Assembly: GCA_963921195.1 (NCBI GenBank)
Contig: OY992538.1
Location: 60,812,852 to 60,876,851 of the forward strand
Length of the DNA stretch: 64,000 nucleotides
Origin: Pegoplata infirma
Lineage: Eukaryota > Arthropoda > Insecta > Diptera > Anthomyiidae
Direction of reading: 5' to 3'
Shown: positions 12,327 to 23,042 of the stretch, piece by piece
How the letters are laid out: every line of letters begins with the position of its first letter
How positions within the stretch are numbered: position 1 is the first letter of the stretch
Program-made: the position numbers and the translations under genes
The notes under the pieces: generated by a model
Databases searched by the model: none
What the model was told of the DNA's origin: nothing
What the model saw: only the letters and a program-made list of their open reading frames with translations

Positions 12327-12520
12327 GAAAATTTTGAGTTATAAATAAATTTTTAGTTAATAATATTTTCTATTGAAAATGTTGAGTTATCCACAACTTT
12401 ATAATTTTCCACAGAAAAAAATTTGAGAAATCGATTTATCGATATTTTTATACTTAGAGCTATCGATATATCGATGACTTAATAAATTTCTATAGCAAAT
12501 TTTAGCTATCAGCCTTGATT
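12327..12520. repeat. ATCGAT satellite, last fragment
   Basis: Right-hand remnant of the satellite, with ATCGATTTATCGATATTT and TATCGATATATCGATGAC. Confidence 0.75.
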
Positions 12521-13424
12521 TCTCGACGTCTCTGTTAAACAACCTTAGTCTTCATCAACAAATTTATTTTTTTTGGTCACCAGTAGTGAATGTCGTTCTT
12601 TACTGTCCTTTTTTTAGCAAACTTAAAACTTCTGCACCAACGATTTTGACTGAGAAAGTGGTTCTGTTTTGTCAAGTTTCGTTTTTTTTATTTATTTTTA
12701 AATATTTGTACACTGAAAACTGGTTTCTTTTTGGCCCTTTTTATGTTGATTAATTATAATAAGTGAAATTTTTTGTTAAAAAATTTTTATAACCCGCAAC
12801 GAAAATAAGAAAAATATGAACCACATAAAATTAATTTATACTTTGTAATAAATGTATTTAAAAATTTTGCATTTAACAAAATCAAAATTATATACAATTT
12901 GTTTTTTTTTATAGCACAGACCAAACGGATGATAAAATGTCACAGTGATATTTTATTTTCTTATGTGGCAGAAAGAATACAACAAAAAAAGTAACCATGA
13001 AATGGAAATGATGATGATCACTTGTACGTGTAAAATGTTGCATGGAATACAAAAAAAAAAGAAAATATTTTGGAATAAAAGTAAAAATTTTCAATGTGAC
13101 TTTTTGGTTTGCATGAAAATTTTACAATTTTGGATGTTCACGTACAGCAAGTAAGTGGGTAAGCGGGTGAGTGTTTTTTAGTTGAAGGCACGTAAATAAA
13201 TTTTATTTTGTATTCGCTTGTATGCCACCCTGCTAGCACGTTTTATTACATTTTATTTGAGCTTGCAACATGTTGCAAAAATTCCATTTTACAATTTTGT
13301 AGTTTTTATTTGTTTTTTTTTTTTTTGTATTATTTGTTTTGAAGATTTACATCTCAGTATCAGAGTTGTATTAGTTGTTGATGGTGTTTGTAACTTTTAG
13401 GACAACATTGTCTTCAATTTCTAC
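12521..13424. other. Unassigned AT-rich stretch
   Basis: No gene or repeat structure is recognised. Short ORFs on both strands have low-complexity composition and no family features. Confidence 0.4.
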
Positions 13425-13934
13425 TAGGGATGCCAAACGAAAGATAGTCCCGGTATTTTGCGGGCATTCGTTATTTTTTGGAATCCCATGATTTTTTTGG
13501 GGATTTTTCGAGATTTATTAAAATTAGGCTTTTTAACGTTATCTTTTAACGGGCATTTTGGCACGAATAATTCTTGTGGTCATACTACCCGGAATATTGA
13601 ACCCAGATCCACTTGTAAGTATACCGATCGACACAGAATCACTTTTTTAGTCTATTTAGCTATGTCCGTCCGTCTGTTTGCCCATACAAATCAATTAACC
13701 TGAAATTTTAAAATTCTTCTTTTCTTCCCAAAGGCAAATCCTATTAGAATTGTAAAACATCGGTTCATTTTTAGAAATATTCCCCGTACACATGTCCCCT
13801 TTAAACTGTATTTTAAAAACTTTAATGACCGTATTATAACACTGTCCGACAAATTTAAAATTTTGGCTGTACACATGAACCGGACCAAAAAATTCTGAGT
13901 GTATGGCCGAAAATAAAATTTTAGCTTTTACAGA
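13425..13934 (-). mobile_element. DINE-1/mini-me-like remnant
   Basis: Around 13613-13680 lies a signature shared with other DINE-like copies here: ACCGATCGACACAGAATCAC, then TAGCTATGTCCGTCCGTCTG. The rest has decayed and the borders are not defined. Confidence 0.5.
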
Positions 13935-13937
13935 TAA

Positions 13938-16161
13938 CACTGTGCTACAGTGAAAAAATACTTCTGATGTGACATGGTATAGGCTGTTGGTCTTGTCGAG
14001 TAGATCACAAAAATGCCCATTAAACTTAGAGTTATTATCAAAAAATGTTTTTTTGGGACTTTTCTCACTAAACCTTGTGTAATTCAGAAAATTTTCAACC
14101 GATTTTAAATTTTTAAACTGTTTTGGATAGAAGAAGGATAGGGCTTTCCATGTGTGTGAATTGGTCTATACATATAAGAAAGATATCTATTGATTTTTTC
14201 GGTAAAATCAATTTTTTTTTTTATTTTTTGAAAATTTTTCGAGTTTATCAATTTTTTTCTGCTATATTTTGTCTAACAACCTTTTTATTTATGAACGTAT
14301 TTTTAAGGGAAATTTAGTTCTGAACTCGATAAGCTCAATTCTGAAGAAATCAAATAACAATTGGCAGAGTTGTGATAATTTTTCTAAAAAAGAAAATTAA
14401 GATTATGCAGGAAATCGCCGTTCAGATATCCCAGGCAAAAATATAAATTTATCATAAGAGATCATGTACAATATTTTGAAAGGTTTTTGACGCGCTGAAT
14501 CCGAATATGACCTTTAAATTGCTCTATCTCTTCAGGTTTTTGAGATATTTAACATATATTGATATATCAAAAACTTAATAAAATAGCGCAATTTCAAGGT
14601 CAAATTCGAATTCAGGAGGCCAAAAACCTTTAAAATAATGATACGCGACCTCTCAGTATGTTCGTTTATTTTTATATTTTTTTTTGCCTAGATTATCCGA
14701 ACGGAAATTTCAAGCAAAATCTTGATTTTCTTTTTTAGAAAAATTATCACAACTCTGTCAATTGTTATCCGATTTTTTCGGCATAAAGCTTATCGTATTC
14801 ACAATTAAATTTTCTGTAAGAATGCGTTTATAAATATAAATGTTGTTGAACGAACTATAACAGAAAAAAATCGATAAACTCAAAAAATTTTAAAAAAATA
14901 ACAAAAAATTAGATATTGTTGAAAAAATCAATACATATTTTTTTTATATGTATAGACTAGGGTGTTCAGTCGATTAATTCTTATTCGATTAATCGAACAA
15001 TTTTAGACGAATAATTGTTCGATTAATTTAAAATTGCTAATTTCGATTAAAGGATTAATCGAAGAATTTATGCCGATTAATCGAATAATATTAATTTATG
15101 GGTTTTTGGAAATATCGCGACCTTGGGACAACAAGGTTCTATCTGTGCCTATTTCTTTAAGCAAATAGAACCTTGTTGTTCTAAGGTCTCGATATGTATA
15201 ATTTTTAAAAGTTTTAAGTACAATAAACAAACCAAATGTATGTTACCGTTGGAATTAAAAAAAAAAACACAATCATGTTTACTTAAGTGGTTCTTTATTT
15301 AAAATTTGTATTCGGATTTTCGCTGTTCATGAAGCTTGGATTTGTTAAATGACCTAAAAAGTACCTGGTAAAATTTTTGGCCAAATCGGTTAACTGTATG
15401 ACAGCGCTAAAAACGGTCAAAGTTTGGAGTTTTGGGCAAAAACGCACTAATTTATAAAAAAAAATCAAATTTAAGATTTTCCCAAATGTAGTCAGATAAT
15501 AAATATATATATATTTTGTGATAGTGGTAATCCAAAAAATTTGTTTTTGAATTCTACACATTTTACAAATCTCCAATATGATTTTTTAAAAATTTTTTCA
15601 AACAAATTAGCAGAAAACTTAAATTTTGATACATTTTGAAATGATTTTAATTTTGTTTTTTGTTGTTAATAAAATGTTAAAATACTTGTAATTAATATTT
15701 TTTATTTACTCAAGTACCAAATTTTTCTAAAATTGTCGAAAAAAATCTTGTAATTTAGAAAATTTCTGAATTTGTAATTATTCGATTAATCGAACAATTT
15801 TAAAATTTTATTTGTTTAATCGAATAATTTAAAAATGGCAAATATCGATTAATCGTTTAATCGAACAATTTAAAAACCCGATTAATTGAACACCCTAGTA
15901 TAGACCAATTCAAACACATGAAAAGTCTTATGTTTCTTCTATCCAAAACGGTTAAAAAATTGAAAATCGGTTCAAAAATGTTTAAGTTACACGTGGTTTA
16001 TGGAGAAAAGTCCCAAAAAATCGTTTTTTGAAAATAACTTTAAAATTTGAGGGTTTCTGGCAAGTTTGATGGGCATTTTTGTGATCTTTTCGACGAGACC
16101 TACAACCTTAACTACCTCATTTTAAAAGTATATTTGATTTTGTGTTTTTTGTAGCACAGTG
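13938..16161. mobile_element. TIR element, CACTGTGCTAC ends, TAA target duplication
   Basis: Inverted ends CACTGTGCTAC (13938) and GTAGCACAGTG (ending 16161), with TAA on both sides (13935-13937, 16162-16164). A 3-bp TWA duplication is typical of PIF/Harbinger elements, so that class is suggested, not proven. Long inverted arms match: TAGAAGAAGGATAGGGC near 14128 versus CTTCTATCCAAAACGG near 15937. The middle is occupied by a later hAT-type MITE (14958-15897). No transposase ORF. Confidence 0.7.
14958..15897. mobile_element. hAT-type MITE, TAGGGTGTTCA ends, 8-bp duplication
   Basis: Flanked by the perfect 8-bp repeat GTATAGAC (14950-14957, 15898-15905). Terminal inverted repeats begin TAGGGTGTTCA, matching the hAT rule of an 8-bp duplication and TAGGG-like ends. 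Both subterminal zones repeat CGATTAATCGAACAATTTT. A separate ~90-bp hairpin (15108-15200) pairs GACAACAAGGTTCTATCTG with its complement. No transposase. Inserted inside the TAA-flanked element. Confidence 0.8.
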
Positions 16162-16164
16162 TAA

Positions 16165-16680
16165 TTCTTACATTTTTCCTATAAAAAAATTTTCAGACTT
16201 TTCCTTAAGAAAAAAATTGTGAGATTTTTCCTACATAAAATTGTAAATTTTTGTTAGAAAAATTCTTAGATTTTTTTACGAAAAATTCCCAAATTTTTAC
16301 TATAAAAAAGTTCTTAAATTTTTCTTATTAAAAATTCTCAAATTTTTTGTATAGAAATATTTTCAAAATTTTCGTCTAGAAAAATTCACAATTTTTTCTT
16401 ATAGAAAAATTCCCAAAATTTCGTCTAAAAAAATCCTTGTGTTTTCTAATATAAAGAAAAATTTTAATATTCCGGGACTTTTTTCATACATTCTAAAAAT
16501 TCTTACATTCCGAGACATTTTTCTTTTAGAAAAATTTTAAGATTCTTAGACATTTTTCATAGAAAGAAATTCTCAGATTATTTCCTTTTTCTTTTTTACT
16601 TTCCTTTTTTCTCTCTTCTTTCTCTTTTTTCCTTTCCTTTTGAACATGATAATGTTTTTAGGCTGGTCTAATTTTAAAAA
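16165..16680. repeat. Degenerate ~30-bp tandem repeat
   Basis: Variants of AGAAAAATTCTCAGATTTTT follow one another at roughly 28-35 bp spacing. A similar, opposite-oriented stretch occurs at about 62100-62400. Confidence 0.5.
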
Positions 16681-16807
16681 AGTTGGAGGACACCACCTCA
16701 GTTTGACTATATAAGCTAACAATTAACGAAAAAGAAACAAGAATACTAATTTCATTTTCTTAAAACCAAAAATTTTAATAACTTGGGTTTGTAACTTGGA
16801 TAATAAT

Positions 16808-17500
16808 TCACCTCGTGGTGAATAAACCTGTTTTTCACCAGCTGGTGAATAAAAAATAACAAATTTTTTCAACAAAAAAAAATTTTTTTTTTCATAAATT
16901 TTTTTTTTTCATCAAAATTTTTTTTTTCATCAATTTTTTTTTTGTCTTCAATTTTTTTTCCATTAAACTTTTTTTTTTTTTTAATTTTTTTTTTTTTTTC
17001 ATTAATTTTTTTTTTTCATCATATTTTTTTTTCATCAAATTTTTTTTTTCATCAAAATTTTTTTTCATAATTTTTTTTTTTTTTCATCAATTTTTTTTTT
17101 TCATCAAATTTTTTTTTTATCAAAATTTTTTTTTTTTCATAATTTTTTTTTATCATACTTTTTCATCAATTTTGTTTCATCAAATTTTTTTATCAAATTT
17201 TTTATTTTCAATTTTTTTCTCACCAAAAAATTTTTGTTTTTCATAAATTTTTTTTTTTCAATTTTTTTTTTTTCATCAAAACTTTTTTTTTTATCATATT
17301 TTTTTTCATCAATTTTTTTCATCAAATTTTTTTATCAAATTTTTTATTATCAATTTATTTCTCACCAAATTTTTTTTTTTCATATTTTACATTTAAAAAA
17401 GTTTTCTTTTCATCAAAAAAATTCATCAAAAACTTTTTTCATTAAAATTTTTTTCACCAAAAATTTTGGGTTCATTATGTTTTTTTTAACATAATTTTGT
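16808..17500. repeat. Palindromes and poly-T/CATCA low-complexity tract
   Basis: Two short palindromes, TTCACCTCGTGGTGAA and TTCACCAGCTGGTGAA, lead into some 600 bp of T-runs punctuated by CATCAA. The other end of the window (62990-64000) has the complementary composition and the same TTCACC-type motif, so these may be related. Confidence 0.65.
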
Positions 17501-18015
17501 TTTTCGTGAAAAAAAAAATCATTTTTTTACCAAAACTACTTTTTCACCAAGTCTAACAATAAGCTTTTCGCATAAAATTTTTTCATTTGTTTATCAAATG
17601 TACATAAAACAAGTGCGAGTGTTATATTCTTTGGTGCCGAATCTTTTATACTCTCCAAAATGTAAAAACACTTTTTTGCACTCACTTACGAAATGTACAG
17701 CTCTTTTGGTTTTTTAATGGGTTCTTCGACTGATATTTCAATTCGTTTTGCATGGAATAGCAAAGTAATATAACATTATTTTTCTAAAAAAAACTTTGCC
17801 TTGGCAAGTACACCCAAATCTTCCGCAAAACATTATCATGATTTTATGTTTTGGGCAAGAGTACAAAATTCGCAGTCAGTTTTCTTCTCTTCTCTTCTCT
17901 TTTTTTTTTTTTTTTTTCTTTTTTTTGTTTTTTGAATTCGGTTTGGGGGGAGGAAATTTCCTTTCCTCCCCCGTGGATCCGCGCCTGGTGGCACAGGTTA
18001 TAATGAGTTTGTTTT
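17501..18015. other. AT-rich stretch with DINE-like fragment and pyrimidine tract
   Basis: A decayed motif GTGCCGAATCTTTTATACTC (17634) resembles DINE-like hairpin ends. A CTTCTCTTCTCTT-T(n) tract lies at about 17882-17932. No gene is seen. Confidence 0.4.
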
Positions 18016-18713
18016 GATGTTTGTAACTACTAGAAATATCGTCCTAATTATACCGATCGACCCAGAATCAATTTTTGAGTCGACTTAGCGATGTTCGTCC
18101 GTCTGTCTGTTGGTGTAAACGGTGTAAACACGATACAGGCGACCTGTTTAATTAATTTTTAATTAATTGACTTGAAATTTGAAGGCGATGCCTATTGAAA
18201 TTGAAAATAACCGGTCCATACTCAGACCTAGCCCATTTTTCGGGAAACATCCACTATAATTTTCTAACTAGTTTTTTTTTTGTAATTTTCGGGCAATGGC
18301 TCTATATAAAAATCATGCCCGATATTCAGTTATTTGGGTATATTGACAACAAAAAGAAGCGTATTTCACACAAATTAGATTTGCGTGAATTTTCTATACT
18401 ATATATAAAATATCTAACCACACTGAAAGAATTATTGTTCATAATATCTATGAACAAATTTTATAAAACCAAATTCGTAGAATCTATGAAACAATTTATT
18501 GGCTGAATGAATATTGAATGAATATTCATTGTGAAATATTTCATAGAATTTTATTCATAGATTTTGTTAGATTCATAGAAAAAAATCATAGAATTAATCA
18601 ATGTCACTCATAAAAAAAAATGTCATCAATATGCCTTTTAATTTATTTAATAATTGAAATAGTTGAATAAATATATAAAAAAATATAAAAAAAACATAAA
18701 AAAATCATTGCTG

Positions 18714-18792
18714 CCTTGGCTAGGACTTGAACCTAAGACCTACCGGCTGTGGCGATTATTGTCGACGCCTTAGCAATCAGCGCCACCAAAGG
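18714..18792 (-). ncRNA. tRNA-like module (A and B boxes)
   Basis: On the minus strand the order is CCTTTGG (acceptor-like), A-box-like TGGCGCTGATTGCTAAGGCG, then B box GGTTCAAGTCC (one difference from GGTTCGANTCC), then CCAAGG. The T-arm pairs (TTAGG/CCTAG) and GGCG/CGTC can form a D stem. The anticodon arm is not convincing, so a functional tRNA is unlikely. Pol III promoter activity is plausible but untested. Confidence 0.6.
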
Positions 18793-18887
18793 AGGAAAAT
18801 TTCGCCAGCTAAAATTTAATTTTATAACATTCAGTAATTTTTTGTTTGTAAATTTTTTGTTTGTTTTCTACAAACATTTGTTTATGT

Positions 18888-18957
18888 ACTTTAGCTAAGT
18901 GGCTAGAGACAAGGCTTCTCGTACAACTGGTTCTGTGTTCGAATCTCAGTGGGGATA
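18888..18957 (+). ncRNA. tRNA-like module (A and B boxes)
   Basis: A box TAGCTAAGTGGC (11 of 12 to TRGCNNAGYNGG), then about 35 bp later a B box TGTTCGAATCT (9 of 11). No clear acceptor pairing. It points away from the minus-strand module, so transcription would be divergent. Confidence 0.55.
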
Positions 18958-19325
18958 AGTTAAAAAACATATAAATTTTTAAAAATAGAAAATTGTAAAT
19001 AATAAAATAAATAAAATTGAAATAATAAAATAAATAAAAAAAGAATTGAATAATATTTTTTTTTTATAGCCAAGAACTTTTTCATCGGTTTCTGGTTTCT
19101 ATGAAATTGTTTCATAGTTTCTATGAAAGGTAGCAGTGGCTGACTTCTAATGATATTTTTCATAGAATCAATGTATGTTTTCATAGCTGTAATGAACAAA
19201 TTTTTTTCAGTGTATATATTGATCTAACCAATCCATGTTTGGTCTGGACCCCCATTTTAGGGCTAACTGTGGTGTAGAGAATTATTTGGTCGACCTAGGC
19301 CGACCATAATTTTCTTACTTGTTTT

Positions 19326-19563
19326 ATTCTGTAATTGTTATTATTGTATAAGTTTTATATGTGTTACTCTGTTTGTTAAACAATGTACAGGGTTTTTTAC
19401 GAAATTTTTTTACGATGTTCTTTTTGTTTTTTTTTTGTCCGCCTGCGGTCCACATATTCATTTACACACATACGTTTTGAAAATTTTCTCGCAAAAAAAC
19501 ACACTCACACATATTTGTTCTTTAATCATTCGGAGATACTATACATACAACATATATGTACAT
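19326..19563. other. Short unassigned stretch
   Basis: No gene or repeat is recognised. It ends with the target site ATGTACAT of the hAT-type element. Confidence 0.4.
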
Positions 19564-20087
19564 TAGGTCGTCCCGTCAAATTAAAATGTTCTAATTTTAT
19601 GTCGTAATACCTGGAAAACGATGGCCACGTTAGAGCTGATTGTGGGAAAATTTATGAAAAAATTTTGCAAGGTCATCTTCAGTCGGCAACCAGCGGTCAA
19701 AGTAAGAAAAACAAATAAAGTATTTCGACCAATATTCATGTCCGAATTTTTTGACCAAACCCGTCTCAAAAATTAGGAAATTTGGCGCACTTCATTGGCA
19801 AAATATTTAAAAAATTCCAAAACCGCGATTTTGGTCCACAGATGCTGATTTTTAAACATTAAAATTATTTTTTATTCAAATTGGTCTCAAAAGTTGGAAA
19901 ATGTTAAGTGTGTTATCTAAAAAATATTAAAAAAATATAAAAACAAGATTTTTTACCGAAAATGCTGATCAACATCCGTGGACCAAAATCGAATTTGGAC
20001 CAAAATCGCGTTTTTATATTTATACCCAACACCGATCGACTTAGAATCACTTTTTGATTCGATTTAGCGATGTCCGTCCGTCCGTCC

Positions 20088-21269
20088 CACAGTGGACCAA
20101 ATGCTTAATCTAGCGTGCAAGAGAGTATAATTCGACTTTGAGAGCACCTAGAAACATGAAATTTGTAATGCACAAGGAAAATGAGATGAGCTTCTATATA
20201 GTCCAAATGTGGGCGGTATTTGAAGGGGCGTGGCACTTATTGAAACATTGTCATAATAAAATATAAGTAAAGTAGAGCCAATAATAAGCAGAGAAAGTAA
20301 TTTTTTTAACGTAAAAAAGATTTTTAAACAGTTTAGAAAAGAAATATTTAATTTTGAGCAAAAAAAAAAAAAAAATTTTTTACTCATTTCGGTAAAAAAA
20401 AAAAAAAATTTTACTGAAAATTTTTTTTTGAGCTAAAATTTTTTTTTGCTTTTAAAATTTTTACATTGGGTTAAAAAATGTTTGAGAATGTCAAAAATAC
20501 TCAGCAAAATATTTTTGTGGCTCATCAATGTCATTTAAAGCGTTAAGGTGTTTTTTTTTTTTAACGTAAATTCAAGATACACCAATCTGAAATTCGCGGT
20601 TTTTGCTTACAACTTCTGAACCACTGGACCGATTTAGCTGATATTCAATACCAACCCGACTAGGAATATTGAAAATATATATGCCAAGCGTCAGCAGCAA
20701 CAGAGTTTCCGTTTGAAAGTTATTGTGTTTTAAACAGACAGACGGACGGACATCGCTAGATCGACTGAAAAACAAAAACCAGCAAAAACTAGCAGCCAAT
20801 TTTTTTATTATTTTGGAGCTCAATATCTATTCTTTTGAAATCATGTAAAAACCCTATAGAAGTTAGCGGGATTAGTATCTAAATTCATTACCAAAATTCA
20901 AGTTTGCTTGAAAAATAATTCCATTGTGGACTCTTTTTAATTTACTTTTTTTTACAAACAACAACACAAATCAGCTTCAAATATACATTCCTTGAGGTTA
21001 AAATATAACAAATAATTTGATGAAATGCCTTAATACGGTCGTAAAATAGCAGTTTAAACAATCAACACATCTAGACAGAACTTGAAGTTTTTTTTTATAA
21101 AAACTAATTACTCATGTTTGGCTGCCTACTACGATTGTGTTTTTAAAGAAATTTTATTAGCGTTAAGTAAGGTAGGAATAGTGCAATCATATTTGCGATA
21201 CTAATTCAATATTGTAAAAACTTCATTTTTCGACCAACTGCGCACCAGATTCAACATTTGGTCCACTGT
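20088..21269. mobile_element. TIR element CACAGTGGACCAAATG inserted in a GTCY microsatellite
   Basis: Ends CACAGTGGACCAAATG and CATTTGGTCCACTGTG. The insertion point is inside (GTCC)n, so the duplication (probably CGTCC) cannot be sized with certainty. The interior has another DINE-like piece (AACAGACAGACGGACGGAC near 20735) in the opposite orientation. No ORF is credible. Confidence 0.65.
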
Positions 21270-21460
21270 GCGTCCGTCTGTCTTTCTGTCCATGTAAACG
21301 ATGTAAACACGATACAGGTCGCAATTTTTAATCAATGGACTTGAAATTTGAAACTTACGCCTCTTTTGGCCCAAGGACGAAGCATATTGAAATTAGAAAA
21401 AATCGGTCCATATTTAGACCTAGCCCCCATACAAAGGTCCTCTTTAGTATTGGCTCAAGT

Positions 21461-21888
21461 TAGAGATGGGCGCGTGAGTGGATTTTGACTCACACTCACT
21501 CACGCTCACGCAAGAAATAATCGAATCACTCACTAATCACTCACGCAATTTTAAAAAACTTACTCACGCTCACGCGTGACTCACGCCAGATTCAATCACG
21601 CTCACGCGTGAGTCAAGCAAAATCTACTCACGCAATAAAATTTTCTTACCAAAAAGAAAAAAAAAAAAATCCAAAAAAAAATTTTTTACAAAAAGTTAAA
21701 AAAAAAATTGGGCAAATCAAAAGATATAATCACGCAAACTCACGCAAAAATTAAATGACTCACTCACTAATCATTCACTCAGATTTTTTTTCAACTCAAA
21801 CTCACTCACAATCACGTGATTGAAATGAAAATCACTCACGCGTGATTCACGTGAATCACGCAAATCACGTGACCAGCGCCCATCTCTA
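21461..21888. mobile_element. hAT-type MITE, TAGAGATGGGCGC ends, TCACTCACGC arrays
   Basis: Inverted ends TAGAGATGGGCGC and GCGCCCATCTCTA. Flanks GCTCAAGT and GTTCAAGT agree at 7 of 8 positions, consistent with an aged 8-bp hAT duplication. The body repeats TCACTCACGC and CACGTGA-type motifs in both orientations. Inserted in the DINE-like copy. Confidence 0.75.
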
Positions 21889-22879
21889 GTTCAAGTGTCT
21901 CTAATAACCGCATTTTTAAAGGTATCTTTTCGAAATTTGACAGGTAATCATGTTTCATCCACACAAATCACAATTCTGCCCCCATACAAACCACCTTTCC
22001 GATTTTCACATAAATCTCTAAAATTTCATGAAAATAGAAAATATTTAATTAAAATTCTGTTTGTGTATGTTCAACGCGTACTTTAATAACCTTATCAAAT
22101 CTGATTATCATCGGACCATTTTTGGACTTTGGTCCCATTTGAAAATTTCGCCCGATATTTAGTTGAAGCGGTTTATTGTCAACAAAAAGAAGCCTATTCC
22201 ACTCAAACTTGATTTGTGCTTTTTACACTTATTAAAAATTGACAAAATATAGATCTAATCAGTCCATGTTTGAACTTGGGACCCATTTTCCGGGAAACTC
22301 GGGTGTAGGGTATTATATGGTCGGTCTTGACCGACTATCATTTTCTTACATGTTTTTTAATATTTTTTACAAAACACTTAACATTTTCCAACTTTTGTTA
22401 TTTAAAAAATATAAAAACACGATTTTCGTCCAAAAATGCTGATCAGCATCTGTGGACCAAAATCGCAAATCAGCATTTTTGAACCAAAACCGCGTATTTA
22501 TATATTTTTTTATATTTTTTAGGTAACACACTCAACATTTTACAACTTTTGAGACCAATTCGGAGAAGAAAATAATATTTATGTTTAAAAATCAGCATCT
22601 GTGGACCAAAATTGCGCTTTTGGATTTTTTTAAATATTTTTCCAAATTTCCGAATTTTTGAGCCGGGTTTGGTCAAAAAATTCGGACAGGAATTTTGGTC
22701 GAAAAACGTTGGTTGCCGACTGAAGATGAAATTGCAAAATTTTTCATAAGTTTTCCAATAATCAGCTCTAACGTGGCCATCGTTTGGCAGGTATTACAAC
22801 ATGAAATTAGAAAATTTTAATTTGACGGTATGCCCTAATGTACATTGGTAGTACTAGTGTCATCATCCATCCAAAAACC

Positions 22880-22955
22880 ATCTAAGTTAGCAACTAGCCA
22901 GCTATCCAGCCAGCCAGCCATCCAGCTAACCATCCAACCAACCATTTGTCGTACG
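22880..22955 (+). repeat. (CCAG/CCAT)n microsatellite
   Basis: Imperfect tetranucleotide run AGCCAGCTATCCAGCCAGCC followed by CCATCC and CCAACC units. Confidence 0.7.
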
Positions 22956-23042
22956 TGCCTTTTGGCTTTAAAAATAGTACAAGTAGAGTAGAGTAAATCA
23001 TTTAGCCCTTCTTCAGTGGAAAATGAAAATAAAATAATAAAA

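Larger units (their letters stand above)
18421..19212. mobile_element. TIR element with two tRNA-like modules
   Basis: Inverted ends CACTGAAAGAATTATTGTTC and GAACAAATTTTTTTCAGTG. The right flank is TA and the left flank CA. The subterminal repeats contain TCTATGAA-type blocks. The centre holds two divergent tRNA-like sequences (18714-18792 minus, 18888-18957 plus). It sits inside a DINE-like copy. No ORF is convincing; the 103-codon frame at its left edge spans the element boundary. Confidence 0.7.
18016..19325 (-). mobile_element. DINE-1/mini-me-like element, split by a TIR element
   Basis: In this orientation the microsatellite side comes first (ACCGATCGACCCAGAATC, TCCGTCTGTCTG near 18051-18110). 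The hairpin end follows at 19288-19325 (GGTCGACCTAGGCCGACC, then CTTACTTGTTTT). The complement reads AACAAGTAAG...GGTCGGCCTAGGTCGACC, the usual start of such elements in flies. No coding capacity is needed or seen; DINE-1 is a non-autonomous Helitron relative. Interrupted at 18421-19212. Confidence 0.65.
20025..22365 (-). mobile_element. DINE-1/mini-me-like element inside the hAT-type element
   Basis: Begins TATACCCAACACCGATCGAC with GTCCGTCCGTCC, is broken at 20088-21269, resumes CGTCCGTCTGTCTTTCTGTC and ends near 22365 with GGTCGGTCTTGACCGAC and a CTTACATGTTTTT edge. The order matches the copy at 18016-19325. Confidence 0.65.
19564..22837. mobile_element. hAT-type element, 8-bp ATGTACAT duplication, heavily nested
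   Basis: Flanks are ATGTACAT on both sides (19556-19563, 22838-22845). The inverted ends are TAGGTCGTCCCGTCAAATT and AATTTGACGGTATGCCCTA. Arms of about 400 bp pair, with CTTCAGTCGGCAACCAGCG near 19678 and GGTTGCCGACTGAAGATG near 22709. The target is a palindrome, so the duplication is slightly less certain than for a non-palindromic site. A third partial copy of the family is at about 39030-40013. The centre is a DINE-like element which itself holds two further insertions. Confidence 0.75.

Noticed and set aside
17137..17494. Lys- or Phe-rich frames in the poly-T tract
   Set aside because: Simple-sequence translation only.
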